Assembly (NCBI GenBank): GCA_964348745.1
Contig: CAYGDT010000020.1
Span: forward strand, 1 to 18,832
Source: CAYGDT01 sp964348745
GTDB lineage: Bacteria; Patescibacteriota; Gracilibacteria; Peribacterales; Peribacteraceae
Direction: 5' to 3'
DNA: 18,832 nucleotides
The position numbers and the translations under genes were made by a program. Shown here piece after piece: positions 1 to 5,952 of the stretch. The notes under the pieces were generated by a model, which did not search any database, had not been told where the DNA came from, and saw only the letters and a list, made by a program, of their open reading frames with translations. Every line of letters begins with the position of its first letter. The first letter of the stretch is position 1.

Positions 1-23
1 ACTTAATACTTAATACTTAATAC
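1..23. repeat. Heptamer tandem array ACTTAAT x3, upstream of the cyclo-ligase gene
   Basis: Three perfect copies of ACTTAAT (1-7, 8-14, 15-21) plus the start of a fourth. The array is cut by the window edge and may continue upstream. It ends 6-8 nt before the ATG at 30, where a ribosome-binding site would be expected, and no Shine-Dalgarno sequence is visible. It is one of several 7-bp arrays in the window. Confidence 0.85.
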
Positions 24-29
24 ACATCC

Positions 30-614
30 ATGCATCTTTCTGAACAAAAGAAAATTCTGCGACAGGAGATACGCAAACGTATTTCCGACATGGACGATGG
101 CACTCGACGCGCCGAAGGCAGAACCCTCTCGCGTGTGCTGCTCAAAAAAATCCCGCAGGGATCCTCCGTCTGCGCATTCTTTCCACTGAAAACCGAAGTG
201 GATATCCAATTGCTTCTGCATGAACTGATTGCACGCGGGGACGCGGTATATCTTCCGGTCTATGCCGGAAAAGACAAGCGCATGATCTATCGTAGAGCCA
301 AAAATTTAGATGATCTGCCACCGGGAGAATTCACCATCCCCGAACCGCCGGCAGACGCCGAGGAACTTACGAAGCAACGAATCGATATCGTCCTCGTGCC
401 GGGTCGTGCATTTGACCGCACAGGTAACCGCCTCGGCAGAGGAAGCGGTGGTTACGATCAGTGGATCGAACAGTATAAAAAACTGCATCCCGAAACGCGA
501 TTCTGGGGCATCGCCCTGCAATGCCAGATGGTGCACGACGTGCCGGTAGAAGCACACGACAGTGTGATGGATGCCGTAGTGACGGCACAGGAATGGATAG
601 AAAAAAGTAGATAG
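30..614 (+). CDS. ygfA: 5-formyltetrahydrofolate cyclo-ligase (MTHFS family)
   Basis: The 194-residue product matches the length of the 5-formyl-THF cyclo-ligase family. This cytosolic enzyme uses ATP to convert 5-formyl-THF to 5,10-methenyl-THF. An N-terminal basic helix (about residues 5-20) is followed by the substrate-loop region FFPLKTEVD (about 50-58) and the family signature VPGRAFDRTGNRLGRGSGGY (about 123-142), which carries the nucleotide/phosphate-binding Gly-Arg residues. The ATG at 30 follows a heptamer array directly and has no Shine-Dalgarno sequence. The gene lies immediately upstream of glyA. This fits the biochemistry, because SHMT side activity makes 5-formyl-THF and this enzyme recycles it. 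The last codons run into a second heptamer-rich stretch (605 onward). The upstream promoter is outside the window. Confidence 0.93.
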   Translation: MHLSEQKKILRQEIRKRISDMDDGTRRAEGRTLSRVLLKKIPQGSSVCAFFPLKTEVDIQLLLHELIARGDAVYLPVYAGKDKRMIYRRAKNLDDLPPGEFTIPEPPADAEELTKQRIDIVLVPGRAFDRTGNRLGRGSGGYDQWIEQYKKLHPETRFWGIALQCQMVHDVPVEAHDSVMDAVVTAQEWIEKSR

Positions 615-733
615 AAAAAAGTGGATAACGAAAAGTGGATAGTGAATAGTGGATAGAAAAGTGGATAATGAAAAGTGGATAGTGGATAATGCGTATACTT
701 TTATCCGTTATCCACTATCCGTTATCCACTTCT
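605..733. repeat. Inverted heptamer arrays (AGTGGAT family) forming a large potential hairpin before glyA
   Basis: AGTGGAT-type units occur on the + strand (for example 634-640, 641-647 as AGTGAAT, 648-654, and copies to 689). They are followed by the opposite orientation: ATCCGTT 703-709, ATCCACT 710-716, ATCCGTT 717-723, ATCCACT 724-730. Positions 660-689 pair with 701-730 at about 25 of 30 positions, leaving an 11-nt loop at 690-700. A TATACT hexamer (694-699) lies mostly in that loop and could be a -10 element for glyA. The last unit ends 3 nt before the glyA ATG. Confidence 0.8.
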
Positions 734-2005
734 ATGTATTTGCCCGCTCTTCAGAAAACCGATCCGCAGATCCGTGATCTCATCATCGCAGAAGAGAAAC
801 GTGAATGGGACAAAATGCGCCTGATCCCGTCAGAGAACTACGCATCCAGCGCCGTGCTCGAAGCCTCGGGCTCGGTATTCACCAATAAATACTCCGAAGG
901 ATACCCCAAGAAACGGTACTACGAGGGACAACAATTTGTTGATCAAGTGGAACTGCTCGCGATTGAACGTGCAAAGAGCATCTTCAATATGCCGCACGCC
1001 AACGTGCAACCGTACTCGGGCAGCCCTGCGAATATGGCCGTCTATCACGCAACACTTGAACACGGCGACATTATCATGGGTCTGGCGCTTCCCCACGGCG
1101 GACACCTGACGCACGGTTGGAAAGTAAACTTCTCTGGAAAGACGTACCACTCCGTCCCCTACGAGCTCGACCCACAAACCGAGATGCTCAACTACGATTC
1201 CATCCTCAAGCTCGCGCGCGAAGTGAAGCCAAAGCTGATCATTGCGGGGTACACGGCGTATCCACGCACGATCGACTTTCAGAAATTCCGTGAGATCTGC
1301 GACGATGTCGGAGCGCTCTTTCATGCCGATACATCGCACATCACAGGGCTCATCGTCGGCGGCGTGCACCCGAGCCCGTACCCAATGGCGGATACCGGCA
1401 TCACGACGTCTCATAAAACGCTGCGCGGTCCGCGCGGGGCACTCATTGTGTGTCAGCAGAAATACGCCGAAGCGATCGATAAAGCGATCATGCCCGGATT
1501 GCAGGGTGGTCCGCATAACCACACGACTGCCGGAATCGCCGTTGCACTTCAAGAAGCCACGACACCGGAATTCAAGGTCTACGCAGCACAAATCGTACGC
1601 AACGCCAAAGCGCTTGCGGCTCGGCTGAACACGCACGGCTTCCGCCTTGTTACGGGTGGCACGGATAATCACCTCATTCTCTTTGAAACCCAAAAGAGTA
1701 AAGGCATCGGCGGGCGCGAAGCTGCAAAAGCGCTGGATACTGCCGGCATCGTGACTAACTGCAATACTGTTCCCTTTGATCCCAACCCACCGTTTAAACC
1801 GTCGGGTGTGCGTATCGGCACGCCGTCTGTCACCTCACGCGGGATGAAGGAAAGCGAGATGGAGAAACTCGGCGACTGGATGGCGCGCGCAATCGACAAC
1901 GTGGGCAATGACACAGCGCTTGAGGTAATCGCTGCAGAAGTGAAAGAGCTCTGCAAAGACTTTCCGTGCCCAGGGATCGACCCGAGGCATTGGGACGATA
2001 AATAG
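734..2005 (+). CDS. glyA: Serine hydroxymethyltransferase
   Basis: GlyA interconverts serine + THF and glycine + 5,10-methylene-THF in the cytosol using PLP. From the ATG at 734 the protein has 423 residues, the usual length. Visible motifs are the N-terminal substrate segment LIPSEN (about 31-36), NKYSEGYPKKRYYEG (about 51-65), the PLP-contacting ADTSHITG (D199, H202) and the Schiff-base lysine K228 in TTSHKTLRGPRG. These positions match the E. coli enzyme within one residue. An upstream in-frame ATG at 689 would add 15 residues encoded by repeat DNA (positions 689-733). I reject it because family members begin just before the L-x-x-x-D-P-x-I segment. It is co-directional with the cyclo-ligase gene and no clear terminator follows. 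Confidence 0.96.
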   Translation: MYLPALQKTDPQIRDLIIAEEKREWDKMRLIPSENYASSAVLEASGSVFTNKYSEGYPKKRYYEGQQFVDQVELLAIERAKSIFNMPHANVQPYSGSPANMAVYHATLEHGDIIMGLALPHGGHLTHGWKVNFSGKTYHSVPYELDPQTEMLNYDSILKLAREVKPKLIIAGYTAYPRTIDFQKFREICDDVGALFHADTSHITGLIVGGVHPSPYPMADTGITTSHKTLRGPRGALIVCQQKYAEAIDKAIMPGLQGGPHNHTTAGIAVALQEATTPEFKVYAAQIVRNAKALAARLNTHGFRLVTGGTDNHLILFETQKSKGIGGREAAKALDTAGIVTNCNTVPFDPNPPFKPSGVRIGTPSVTSRGMKESEMEKLGDWMARAIDNVGNDTALEVIAAEVKELCKDFPCPGIDPRHWDDK

Positions 2006-2051
2006 CAGCGAATTTTGCTCGAAATCAGGAAGGAAAACTGTTCATAAAACC

Positions 2052-2080
2052 CTGTCAAAAACCGGATGTTTCGCTATACT
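2052..2080 (+). promoter_or_regulatory. Promoter of the SLH-domain protein gene
   Basis: CTGTCA (2052-2057, 4/6 to the -35 consensus), a 17-nt spacer, and TATACT (2075-2080, 5/6 to the -10 consensus). The predicted transcription start, about 2087, lies about 9 nt before the ATG at 2096 and downstream of the ATG at 2066, so it supports the later start. Confidence 0.6.
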
Positions 2081-2095
2081 GGTTCGGTCATTTTC

Positions 2096-3067
2096 ATGAG
2101 AAAGGTACTGACCATAGCAGGCCTGTCGCTGATACCCCTCCTCGTTCCGAGCGACACGTTTGCCTGTTCCTGTGTGTACTACGAAAACGCCGACCAGCGC
2201 CATCAAGCGTACTACGACAACGCCGATATTATCATTCAAGGCGTCCCGATCTCCACAAGTAGCTCACAAGACGGACAGACCCAAACTGCAATATCGGTGG
2301 AGAAGGTATGGAAAGGACAGGCTGATGCCTATATCGATGTCCAAACGGCGGATAACAGTGCGGCGTGCGGCGTGGAAATGAAGATCGATCAACCGACGGT
2401 CATCTTTGCAACGAAGACGGATGGTCGCTACACCACAGGTAGCTGCAGCGGAACAGCACCCGCGACTGAGTCACAGGAAGTGACGGAGTGGCTCAATCGG
2501 GATTCGTCGAGTGCATCGTCCATTGCACAGTCGTCTTCCTCGAAGGAAGCAGTTTTTTCCGACGTTCCTGCATCACACCCGAACGCCGAAGCCATAGAGT
2601 TTGTGAAAAACGCAGGTATTGTGAGTGGCTACAGCGACGGCACGTACAAACCTGATCAATACATCAACCGAGCGGAGTTCACCAAAATTATCATTGGAGC
2701 CACCTTCGGCCCTGAGTACATCGAAGGCTGCGATCTTCCTTCACTCTTCCCTGATGTGCTCTCCTCTGATTGGTTTGCGCCTTACGTCTGCCAGGCAAAA
2801 CGCGAAGGTGTGATTGGCGGATACCCCGATGGAACATTCAAACCTGCTTCGAACGTGAACTTTGCAGAAGCCGCAAAAATCGTCGTCATTGCATTTAATC
2901 TCAACGTAGACAAGACAGACGCGCTGAGTGCGTGGTGGAAACCCTATGTATACGCTCTTGCAACCATCGGCGGGCTGCCGACGAGTTTCAGTGACCCAAA
3001 CCAACTGGTGACCCGTGGAGAGATGGCGGAAATGATCATGCGGGTGCGACTGGGTATCGGACAGTAG
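2096..3067 (+). CDS. Secreted protein with TIMP/netrin-like N-terminus and three SLH domains
   Basis: The product has 323 residues. A signal peptide (about 1-23) ends just before a mature N-terminus C24-S-C26. The C-x-C start, the IIIQGVPIS strand and later C91 and C117 resemble bacterial TIMP/NTR-like OB-fold domains. That assignment is by motif only. A Ser-rich linker (about 137-151) follows. Three S-layer homology domains come next: about 153-198 (FSDVP...GYSDGTYKPD...NRAEFTKII), 215-262 (FPDV...GYPDGTFKP) and a degenerate third at 275-318 ending in TRGEMAEMIMR. SLH domains bind secondary cell-wall polymers, so the protein is probably held at the cell surface. The start at 2096 is preferred because a -10 element covers the region just after the 2066 ATG. 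A palindromic terminator follows. Confidence 0.85.
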   Translation: MRKVLTIAGLSLIPLLVPSDTFACSCVYYENADQRHQAYYDNADIIIQGVPISTSSSQDGQTQTAISVEKVWKGQADAYIDVQTADNSAACGVEMKIDQPTVIFATKTDGRYTTGSCSGTAPATESQEVTEWLNRDSSSASSIAQSSSSKEAVFSDVPASHPNAEAIEFVKNAGIVSGYSDGTYKPDQYINRAEFTKIIIGATFGPEYIEGCDLPSLFPDVLSSDWFAPYVCQAKREGVIGGYPDGTFKPASNVNFAEAAKIVVIAFNLNVDKTDALSAWWKPYVYALATIGGLPTSFSDPNQLVTRGEMAEMIMRVRLGIGQ

Positions 3068-3068
3068 G

Positions 3069-3089
3069 AAAATACCAATTGGTATTTTT
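3069..3089 (+). terminator. Palindromic intrinsic terminator after the SLH gene
   Basis: AAAATACCAATTGGTATTTT (3069-3088) is a perfect 20-bp palindrome ending in a run of five T. It begins two bases after the TAG stop codon. The stem is AT-rich, so strength is uncertain. Confidence 0.65.
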
Positions 3090-3231
3090 GCAGTATGAAT
3101 TTGATGTTCTGCTTTCCATGAAAGCAAAAACACAGTGTTAATTATTGTATAAATATTGTATCCATAAAATATATCTTAGATGCAAGCTACTCGTAGTAGT
3201 TGCAATAAATTTTAAGAGCGGTACGATATCC
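3090..3231. other. AT-rich intergenic stretch with possible ncRNA promoter
   Basis: No gene is visible. There is a tandem 11-bp near-repeat (TATTGTATAAA / TATTGTATCCA, around 3145-3168), a GCTTTC-CAT-GAAAGC hairpin near 3111-3125, and a hairpin at 3182-3202. A possible promoter is TTGCAA (3200-3205), 16 nt, TACGAT (3222-3227), each hexamer 4/6 to consensus. It would start transcription about 3234, at the first helix of the RNA candidate below. Confidence 0.4.
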
Positions 3232-3761
3232 CGATTTGCCAATAGCGAATCGCCCACCTTCGCCCCGCATACGCGGGACATCGGCGGGTCTTAAAGCCCA
3301 TCAGCCTCGTCCTTCTCAAAAGGACCGCCCCTCACTATCGTCGGGACTCTGTCCAAACACTCATACACAAAGTAACACACAGACAAACAGCCGTCAGAGT
3401 CCCGGCGAAACTAAAAAAGATCCTTCACATCACTGACCCCGCGGAGAGAACGCTCATCATTCCTACACATGAGTGTGGTAAGCGTCCTCTCTGCTAAGCG
3501 AAGACATTGTAAGGCTACCGAGGTATGCCTCTACAATGCATCCATTTTCATTCCCCATGGCCCCGGACAATTGTCTGCGCGGCCTGGCACGGGGGTCTCG
3601 CCCGGTCACGAGCATAAACAAGAGACCGCAGCTTGGCAGAAAGCGAGGGTACCTCCCCTCATTGACAACTCCCGAAGCTCAGCGACTACAACGGTTTCCC
3701 CGGGTCGCAGACAGCCACGGAGAACACAAAAACAAAAAAACCGCGTTCGCGCGGTTTTTTT
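3232..3761 (+). ncRNA. Candidate structured non-coding RNA, about 530 nt, family not recognised
   Basis: No reading frame here looks coding, but many helices can be read directly. These include 3232-3239/3245-3252; 3265-3268/3273-3276 stacked on 3261-3264/3283-3286; 3309-3314/3320-3325; and a long-range 13-bp helix 3339-3351/3395-3407 that encloses a 43-nt A/C-rich, G-poor loop. Next come 3441-3454/3481-3494 (13 of 14 paired) with an inner hairpin 3462-3478; 3505-3518/3523-3538 (14 bp, two bulges); 3553-3562/3581-3594; 3594-3599/3622-3627; and 3682-3686/3704-3708. The stretch ends in a strong UUCG-loop terminator that fixes the strand as +. I looked for tmRNA (tRNA-like ends, T-arm), RNase P (P4 core), SRP and 6S signatures and found none. 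The 5' end is approximate. An undescribed RNA is possible, as is a highly diverged known one. Confidence 0.6.
3734..3761 (+). terminator. Strong intrinsic terminator with UUCG tetraloop
   Basis: Seven A, CCGCG (3741-3745), TTCG loop (3746-3749), CGCGG (3750-3754), seven T (3755-3761). The 12-bp stem with a UUCG tetraloop and U-tract is a textbook rho-independent terminator. Because of the A-tract it would also work on the - strand. No CDS ends nearby on either strand, so it must serve the RNA candidate upstream. Confidence 0.9.
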
Positions 3762-3921
3762 GATTGGTTGTAAACTCCCCCAACGTTCCAAACCTTCCAA
3801 ACCTTCGCATTGAACCCATATCGTATTCAAACATCTTGCCAAGGAGACTTCGTCGCAGTACCCTACTCCTCCTGTCCTTAAATAGTTCTTAGTTCCTAGT
3901 TCTTAGTTTCCTCCCATTCCT
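3762..3921. other. Leader region of the 3922 gene with nonamer and heptamer repeats
   Basis: This holds TTCCAAACC x2 (3786-3803) and a heptamer array AGTTCTT, AGTTCCT, AGTTCTT, AGTTTCC (3884-3911) ending 10 nt before the ATG. A weak promoter candidate is TTGCCA (3836-3841), 17 nt, TACCCT (3859-3864). It would put the heptamers in the transcribed leader. This gene therefore differs from most others here in having a 5' UTR of about 50 nt. Confidence 0.5.
3884..3911. repeat. Heptamer array AGTTCTT, upstream of the Tyr-rich secreted protein gene
   Basis: Four consecutive 7-bp units: AGTTCTT 3884-3890, AGTTCCT 3891-3897, AGTTCTT 3898-3904, AGTTTCC 3905-3911. The same heptamer appears twice at the end of the PBP gene (15456-15469). 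Confidence 0.8.
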
Positions 3922-4407
3922 ATGACACGCCTTCTCTCCATTGCGACAACTCTAGGAATCACCCTTGCTCTGCTGCCAATCGGCATCAGCTCCGCAGGTG
4001 CTGTCAGTTACTATCCCGGTTACACCTGCTACTACCGCGATATAAGCGGCAGCTGCTTAAGCTATCAAACGAGCAAGCCGTACTTTCCACCTGTAACCAC
4101 GTACACCCCGCAACAGTACATGTATCCGCGGAGCAACCTCTACAACACGAGTCCGTGGAATACCCGTCAGGACTATCAGAGAAAAACCACTCATTACTTC
4201 GATAAGCAATATGAACAAGACGGTCAGTGGAAGTGGTACAAAAACGCTGACGGCGTGTTCCGCCCATACCGCTACCAGAGCGGAAATACCTACGATAACG
4301 ACTACGACTACAACGAAAGCGGCAGTAGTGGCAATTACTACGATTACGAGAAGACGCACATCACGTGCTTAGGCAGGAACTGCGATGTCCGTACACTTCG
4401 ATTCTGA
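3922..4407 (+). CDS. Tyr-rich secreted protein with C-x8-C motif, unknown function
   Basis: I do not recognise a family. The 161-residue product has a signal peptide (basic start MTR, hydrophobic about 4-22, likely cleavage after AGA about 27). The mature part is rich in Tyr (23 Tyr in total), Asn, Gly and Asp. C36 and C45 lie in PGYTCYYRDISGSC, and a second pair, C149 and C154, is near the C-terminus, suggesting two disulfides outside the cytoplasm. The segment at 120-143 is low-complexity Tyr/Asp/Gly. The C-x8-C motif is shared with the protein at 5953-6249. The gene is single, preceded by a heptamer array and followed by a terminator. Signal peptide and Cys motif are seen directly; a surface or adhesive role would be speculation. 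Confidence 0.8.
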   Translation: MTRLLSIATTLGITLALLPIGISSAGAVSYYPGYTCYYRDISGSCLSYQTSKPYFPPVTTYTPQQYMYPRSNLYNTSPWNTRQDYQRKTTHYFDKQYEQDGQWKWYKNADGVFRPYRYQSGNTYDNDYDYNESGSSGNYYDYEKTHITCLGRNCDVRTLRF

Positions 4408-4432
4408 TTCGACTGAGGAAGGTTGTAAAATG

Positions 4433-4462
4433 GGTCGCACGCTCCGGCTGGCGGCCTTTTTT
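4433..4462 (+). terminator. Intrinsic terminator between convergent genes
   Basis: GGTCGC (4433-4438) pairs with GCGGCC (4451-4456, one G-U pair) across a 12-nt loop and is followed by six T (4457-4462). It lies between the 3922 gene (+) and the HhH gene (-). Confidence 0.65.
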
Positions 4463-4465
4463 ACA

Positions 4466-4750
4466 TTAAAAGGGAACCTCCCAATGGGCTAATCGCTCAT
4501 CCGGAATGGAGAACATACGCATTGATGTATACACAAATGCAGATATTTGGCTTGGATCATGTACGTCAAGACCACCAGCAATCCTCTCAACGAATTGCGC
4601 TCTCGTGACGCTCAACAGATTTCCTATAGTATCAAATCCCCTTTCCTTTAATAACACAAACGTAGAGTCCGTAAGTCCCTCAAGCGTCTCAACGGGAACC
4701 CGATCCCAATCGATCTGATCCGGCTCGGAAGCTCGTGAAACTGATATCAT
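4466..4750 (-). CDS. Small RNA-polymerase alpha-CTD-like helix-hairpin-helix protein
   Basis: The product has 94 residues. The central part (about 18-72: VETLEGLTDSTFVLLKERGF, then DTIGNLLSVT) follows the RpoA C-terminal-domain pattern, in which L-x-L-x(4-5)-N-x-L-x(3)-G-I-x-T-V-x-x-L-L leads into a helix-hairpin-helix. The DNA-contacting Arg/Asn of true alpha-CTDs is not clearly kept. The start at 4750 is preferred over 5011 because the longer frame overlaps trhO and its promoter antisense. A perfect TTGACA and a weak -10 also sit just before 4750. It is divergent from trhO with overlapping -35 boxes, so it may be a DNA-binding regulator of its neighbour. That role is inference. It could instead be a generic HhH nucleic-acid-binding protein. 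Confidence 0.68.
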   Translation of the reverse strand: MISVSRASEPDQIDWDRVPVETLEGLTDSTFVLLKERGFDTIGNLLSVTRAQFVERIAGGLDVHDPSQISAFVYTSMRMFSIPDERLAHWEVPF

Positions 4751-4756
4751 GCGCAA

Positions 4757-4786
4757 AACGTAACTCCGAAGCGGTTTTCTTGTCAA
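4757..4786 (-). promoter_or_regulatory. Promoter of the HhH protein gene
   Basis: On the - strand: TTGACA (4786-4781, perfect -35), 18-nt spacer, TACGTT (4762-4757, weak -10), then 6 nt to the ATG at 4750. This predicts a leaderless message. The -35 overlaps the divergent trhO -35. Confidence 0.5.
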
Positions 4787-4810
4787 ACATATGGCATATA
4801 TCTGTACAAT
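4780..4810 (+). promoter_or_regulatory. Promoter of trhO
   Basis: TTGTCA (4780-4785, 5/6), a 19-nt spacer and TACAAT (4805-4810, 5/6), then 9 nt to the ATG at 4820. The spacer is longer than optimal. The expected transcription start is within about 4 nt of the start codon. Confidence 0.5.
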
Positions 4811-4819
4811 AGAGACGAT

Positions 4820-5698
4820 ATGATCACCGTCACCGCCTTCTACAAATTCATAGAGATTTCCGATACGAAAGAGTTGCAAAAAGCACTCCGGAAATTTGCA
4901 AAGTCTCGCGACCTGCAAGGACTGACGATTGTCGGTTCCGAAGGAATCAATGGCACGGTCGCAGGATCTGCCGAGGCAATCGCAGAATGGAAAGTAGAAG
5001 TTTCTGCGCATGTCGGCGATCTTTCGTTTAAAGACAGCAAAGCGGCGAACCAGCCGTTTCGGCGCTTCTTTGTGAAGATCCGACCGGAAATAGTCTCACT
5101 CGGAGACCACAGCATACAACCCGCACGCGGGAGGGCATCGCACCTCTCCCCGGAGCAATGGGACACTGTGATCGAAGAGGAAGATGTGGTAATCCTTGAT
5201 ACTCGCAATACATACGAAACGGAAATAGGTATGTTTGCCGGAGCGCTTGATCCGAAACTCACGAAGTTTCAGGATTTTCCCGACTGGGTGAAACAGTGTG
5301 GTATCCCCAAGAACAAGAAGGTACTGATGTACTGCACGGGGGGCATACGCTGCGAGAAAGCAAGTCTTGCGATGCAGGAGCAGGGATTTAATGAAGTGTA
5401 TCAGCTGGATGGCGGAATCCTCGGATACCTCGCCGCAAAACCAGAAGGGAAATGGCGCGGCGAGTGCTTTGTATTCGATCACCGCGTTGCAGTGGATGCA
5501 AAACTTCTCCCATCCGCACGCTACCGACTTTGCCCACACTGCGGAGATCCGGGAGACGTACCCGTGTGCTGCGGATATTGTAAAGAGAACGGGATGATCT
5601 GCTCTAAGTGCTCTGCGGTTCCGGATCGACTGTCTTGTAGTAAAAACTGTGCACATCAGCTACTGCTGTTGAGAGATCGAAGAAGGGTACGGGTGTAG
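4820..5698 (+). CDS. trhO: tRNA uridine-34 hydroxylase (rhodanese-family, YceA type)
   Basis: TrhO catalyses oxygen-dependent hydroxylation of U34 in tRNAs, leading toward 5-hydroxyuridine-derived wobble modifications. The 292-residue product has the N-terminal ferredoxin-like domain (about 1-90, with GLTIVGSEGINGTVAG at 34-49) and a rhodanese domain (about 110-215) with catalytic loop C172-TGGIR-C178. The GECFVFDHRV segment (about 214-223) follows. The tail (238-277) is a Cys-rich cluster (C238, C241, C250, C251, C254, C261, C264, C273, C277), as in long bacterial YceA proteins, and may bind metal. The ATG at 4820 follows a -10 by 9 nt with no Shine-Dalgarno. The gene appears monocistronic, followed directly by minisatellite DNA. 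Confidence 0.92.
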   Translation: MITVTAFYKFIEISDTKELQKALRKFAKSRDLQGLTIVGSEGINGTVAGSAEAIAEWKVEVSAHVGDLSFKDSKAANQPFRRFFVKIRPEIVSLGDHSIQPARGRASHLSPEQWDTVIEEEDVVILDTRNTYETEIGMFAGALDPKLTKFQDFPDWVKQCGIPKNKKVLMYCTGGIRCEKASLAMQEQGFNEVYQLDGGILGYLAAKPEGKWRGECFVFDHRVAVDAKLLPSARYRLCPHCGDPGDVPVCCGYCKENGMICSKCSAVPDRLSCSKNCAHQLLLLRDRRRVRV

Positions 5699-5703
5699 GA
5701 GAC

Positions 5704-5811
5704 AAGGGATACCGGGGAGTCCGGGGAGTCCGGAGAGTCCGGAGAGTCCAGGGATACCGGGGAGTCCGGGGAGTCCGGAGAGTCCGGAGAGTCCAGGGAT
5801 ACCAGGGAGAT
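5704..5811. repeat. Nonamer minisatellite, 12 units with a 45-bp higher-order period
   Basis: Twelve consecutive 9-bp units: AAGGGATAC, CGGGGAGTC x2, CGGAGAGTC x2, CAGGGATAC, CGGGGAGTC x2, CGGAGAGTC x2, CAGGGATAC, CAGGGAGAT. Five units (45 bp) form a higher-order repeat present twice. It starts 6 bp after the trhO stop codon. Confidence 0.95.
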
Positions 5812-5827
5812 CAAGGATCTTCGGTTG

Positions 5828-5899
5828 CTCTGGTTTCCTCGGTTTCTCTGGTTTCCCCGGTTTCCCCGGTTTCCTTGGTATCCCCGGCCTCCTCCGTTT
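5828..5899. repeat. Second nonamer minisatellite, opposite orientation
   Basis: Eight 9-bp units: CTCTGGTTT, CCTCGGTTT, CTCTGGTTT, CCCCGGTTT x2, CCTTGGTAT, CCCCGGCCT, CCTCCGTTT. It contains GGTATCCC, the complement of GGGATACC in the first block, so the two arrays are related and inverted. It lies just before the promoter of the 5953 gene. Confidence 0.9.
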
Positions 5900-5913
5900 C
5901 TCGTGCATTTTCA

Positions 5914-5942
5914 TTGACACTCCGAGCAACCGGAAATAGCAT
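5914..5942 (+). promoter_or_regulatory. Promoter of the small secreted protein gene at 5953
   Basis: TTGACA (5914-5919, perfect), a 17-nt spacer and TAGCAT (5937-5942, 4/6), then 10 nt to the ATG at 5953. Predicted 5' UTR is about 0-4 nt. Confidence 0.65.
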
Positions 5943-5952
5943 ATTTCGCTAT

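Noticed and set aside
689..733. Upstream ATG for glyA at 689
   Set aside because: The extra 15 residues would be encoded by repeat DNA and do not match the family N-terminus.
830..1693. Long minus-strand open frame antisense to glyA
   Set aside because: The plus strand is an unambiguous full-length SHMT; the antisense product is Arg/Cys-rich without domains, as expected of a codon-bias shadow.
3232..3761. Identification of the RNA as tmRNA, RNase P RNA, SRP RNA or 6S RNA
   Set aside because: No tRNA-like ends or T-arm, no GAAAGTCCGG-type P4 core, no GGAAGCAGC SRP loop, and the length exceeds 6S; left as unidentified.
3236..3842. Several short open frames in the 3068-3921 gap on both strands
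   Set aside because: They overlap one another, have no initiation signals, show odd composition (Pro/Ser/Thr/Arg-rich), and cross the helices and terminator of the RNA candidate.
5704..5899. CRISPR array
   Set aside because: The units are 9 bp with no spacers and no cas genes; this is a minisatellite.
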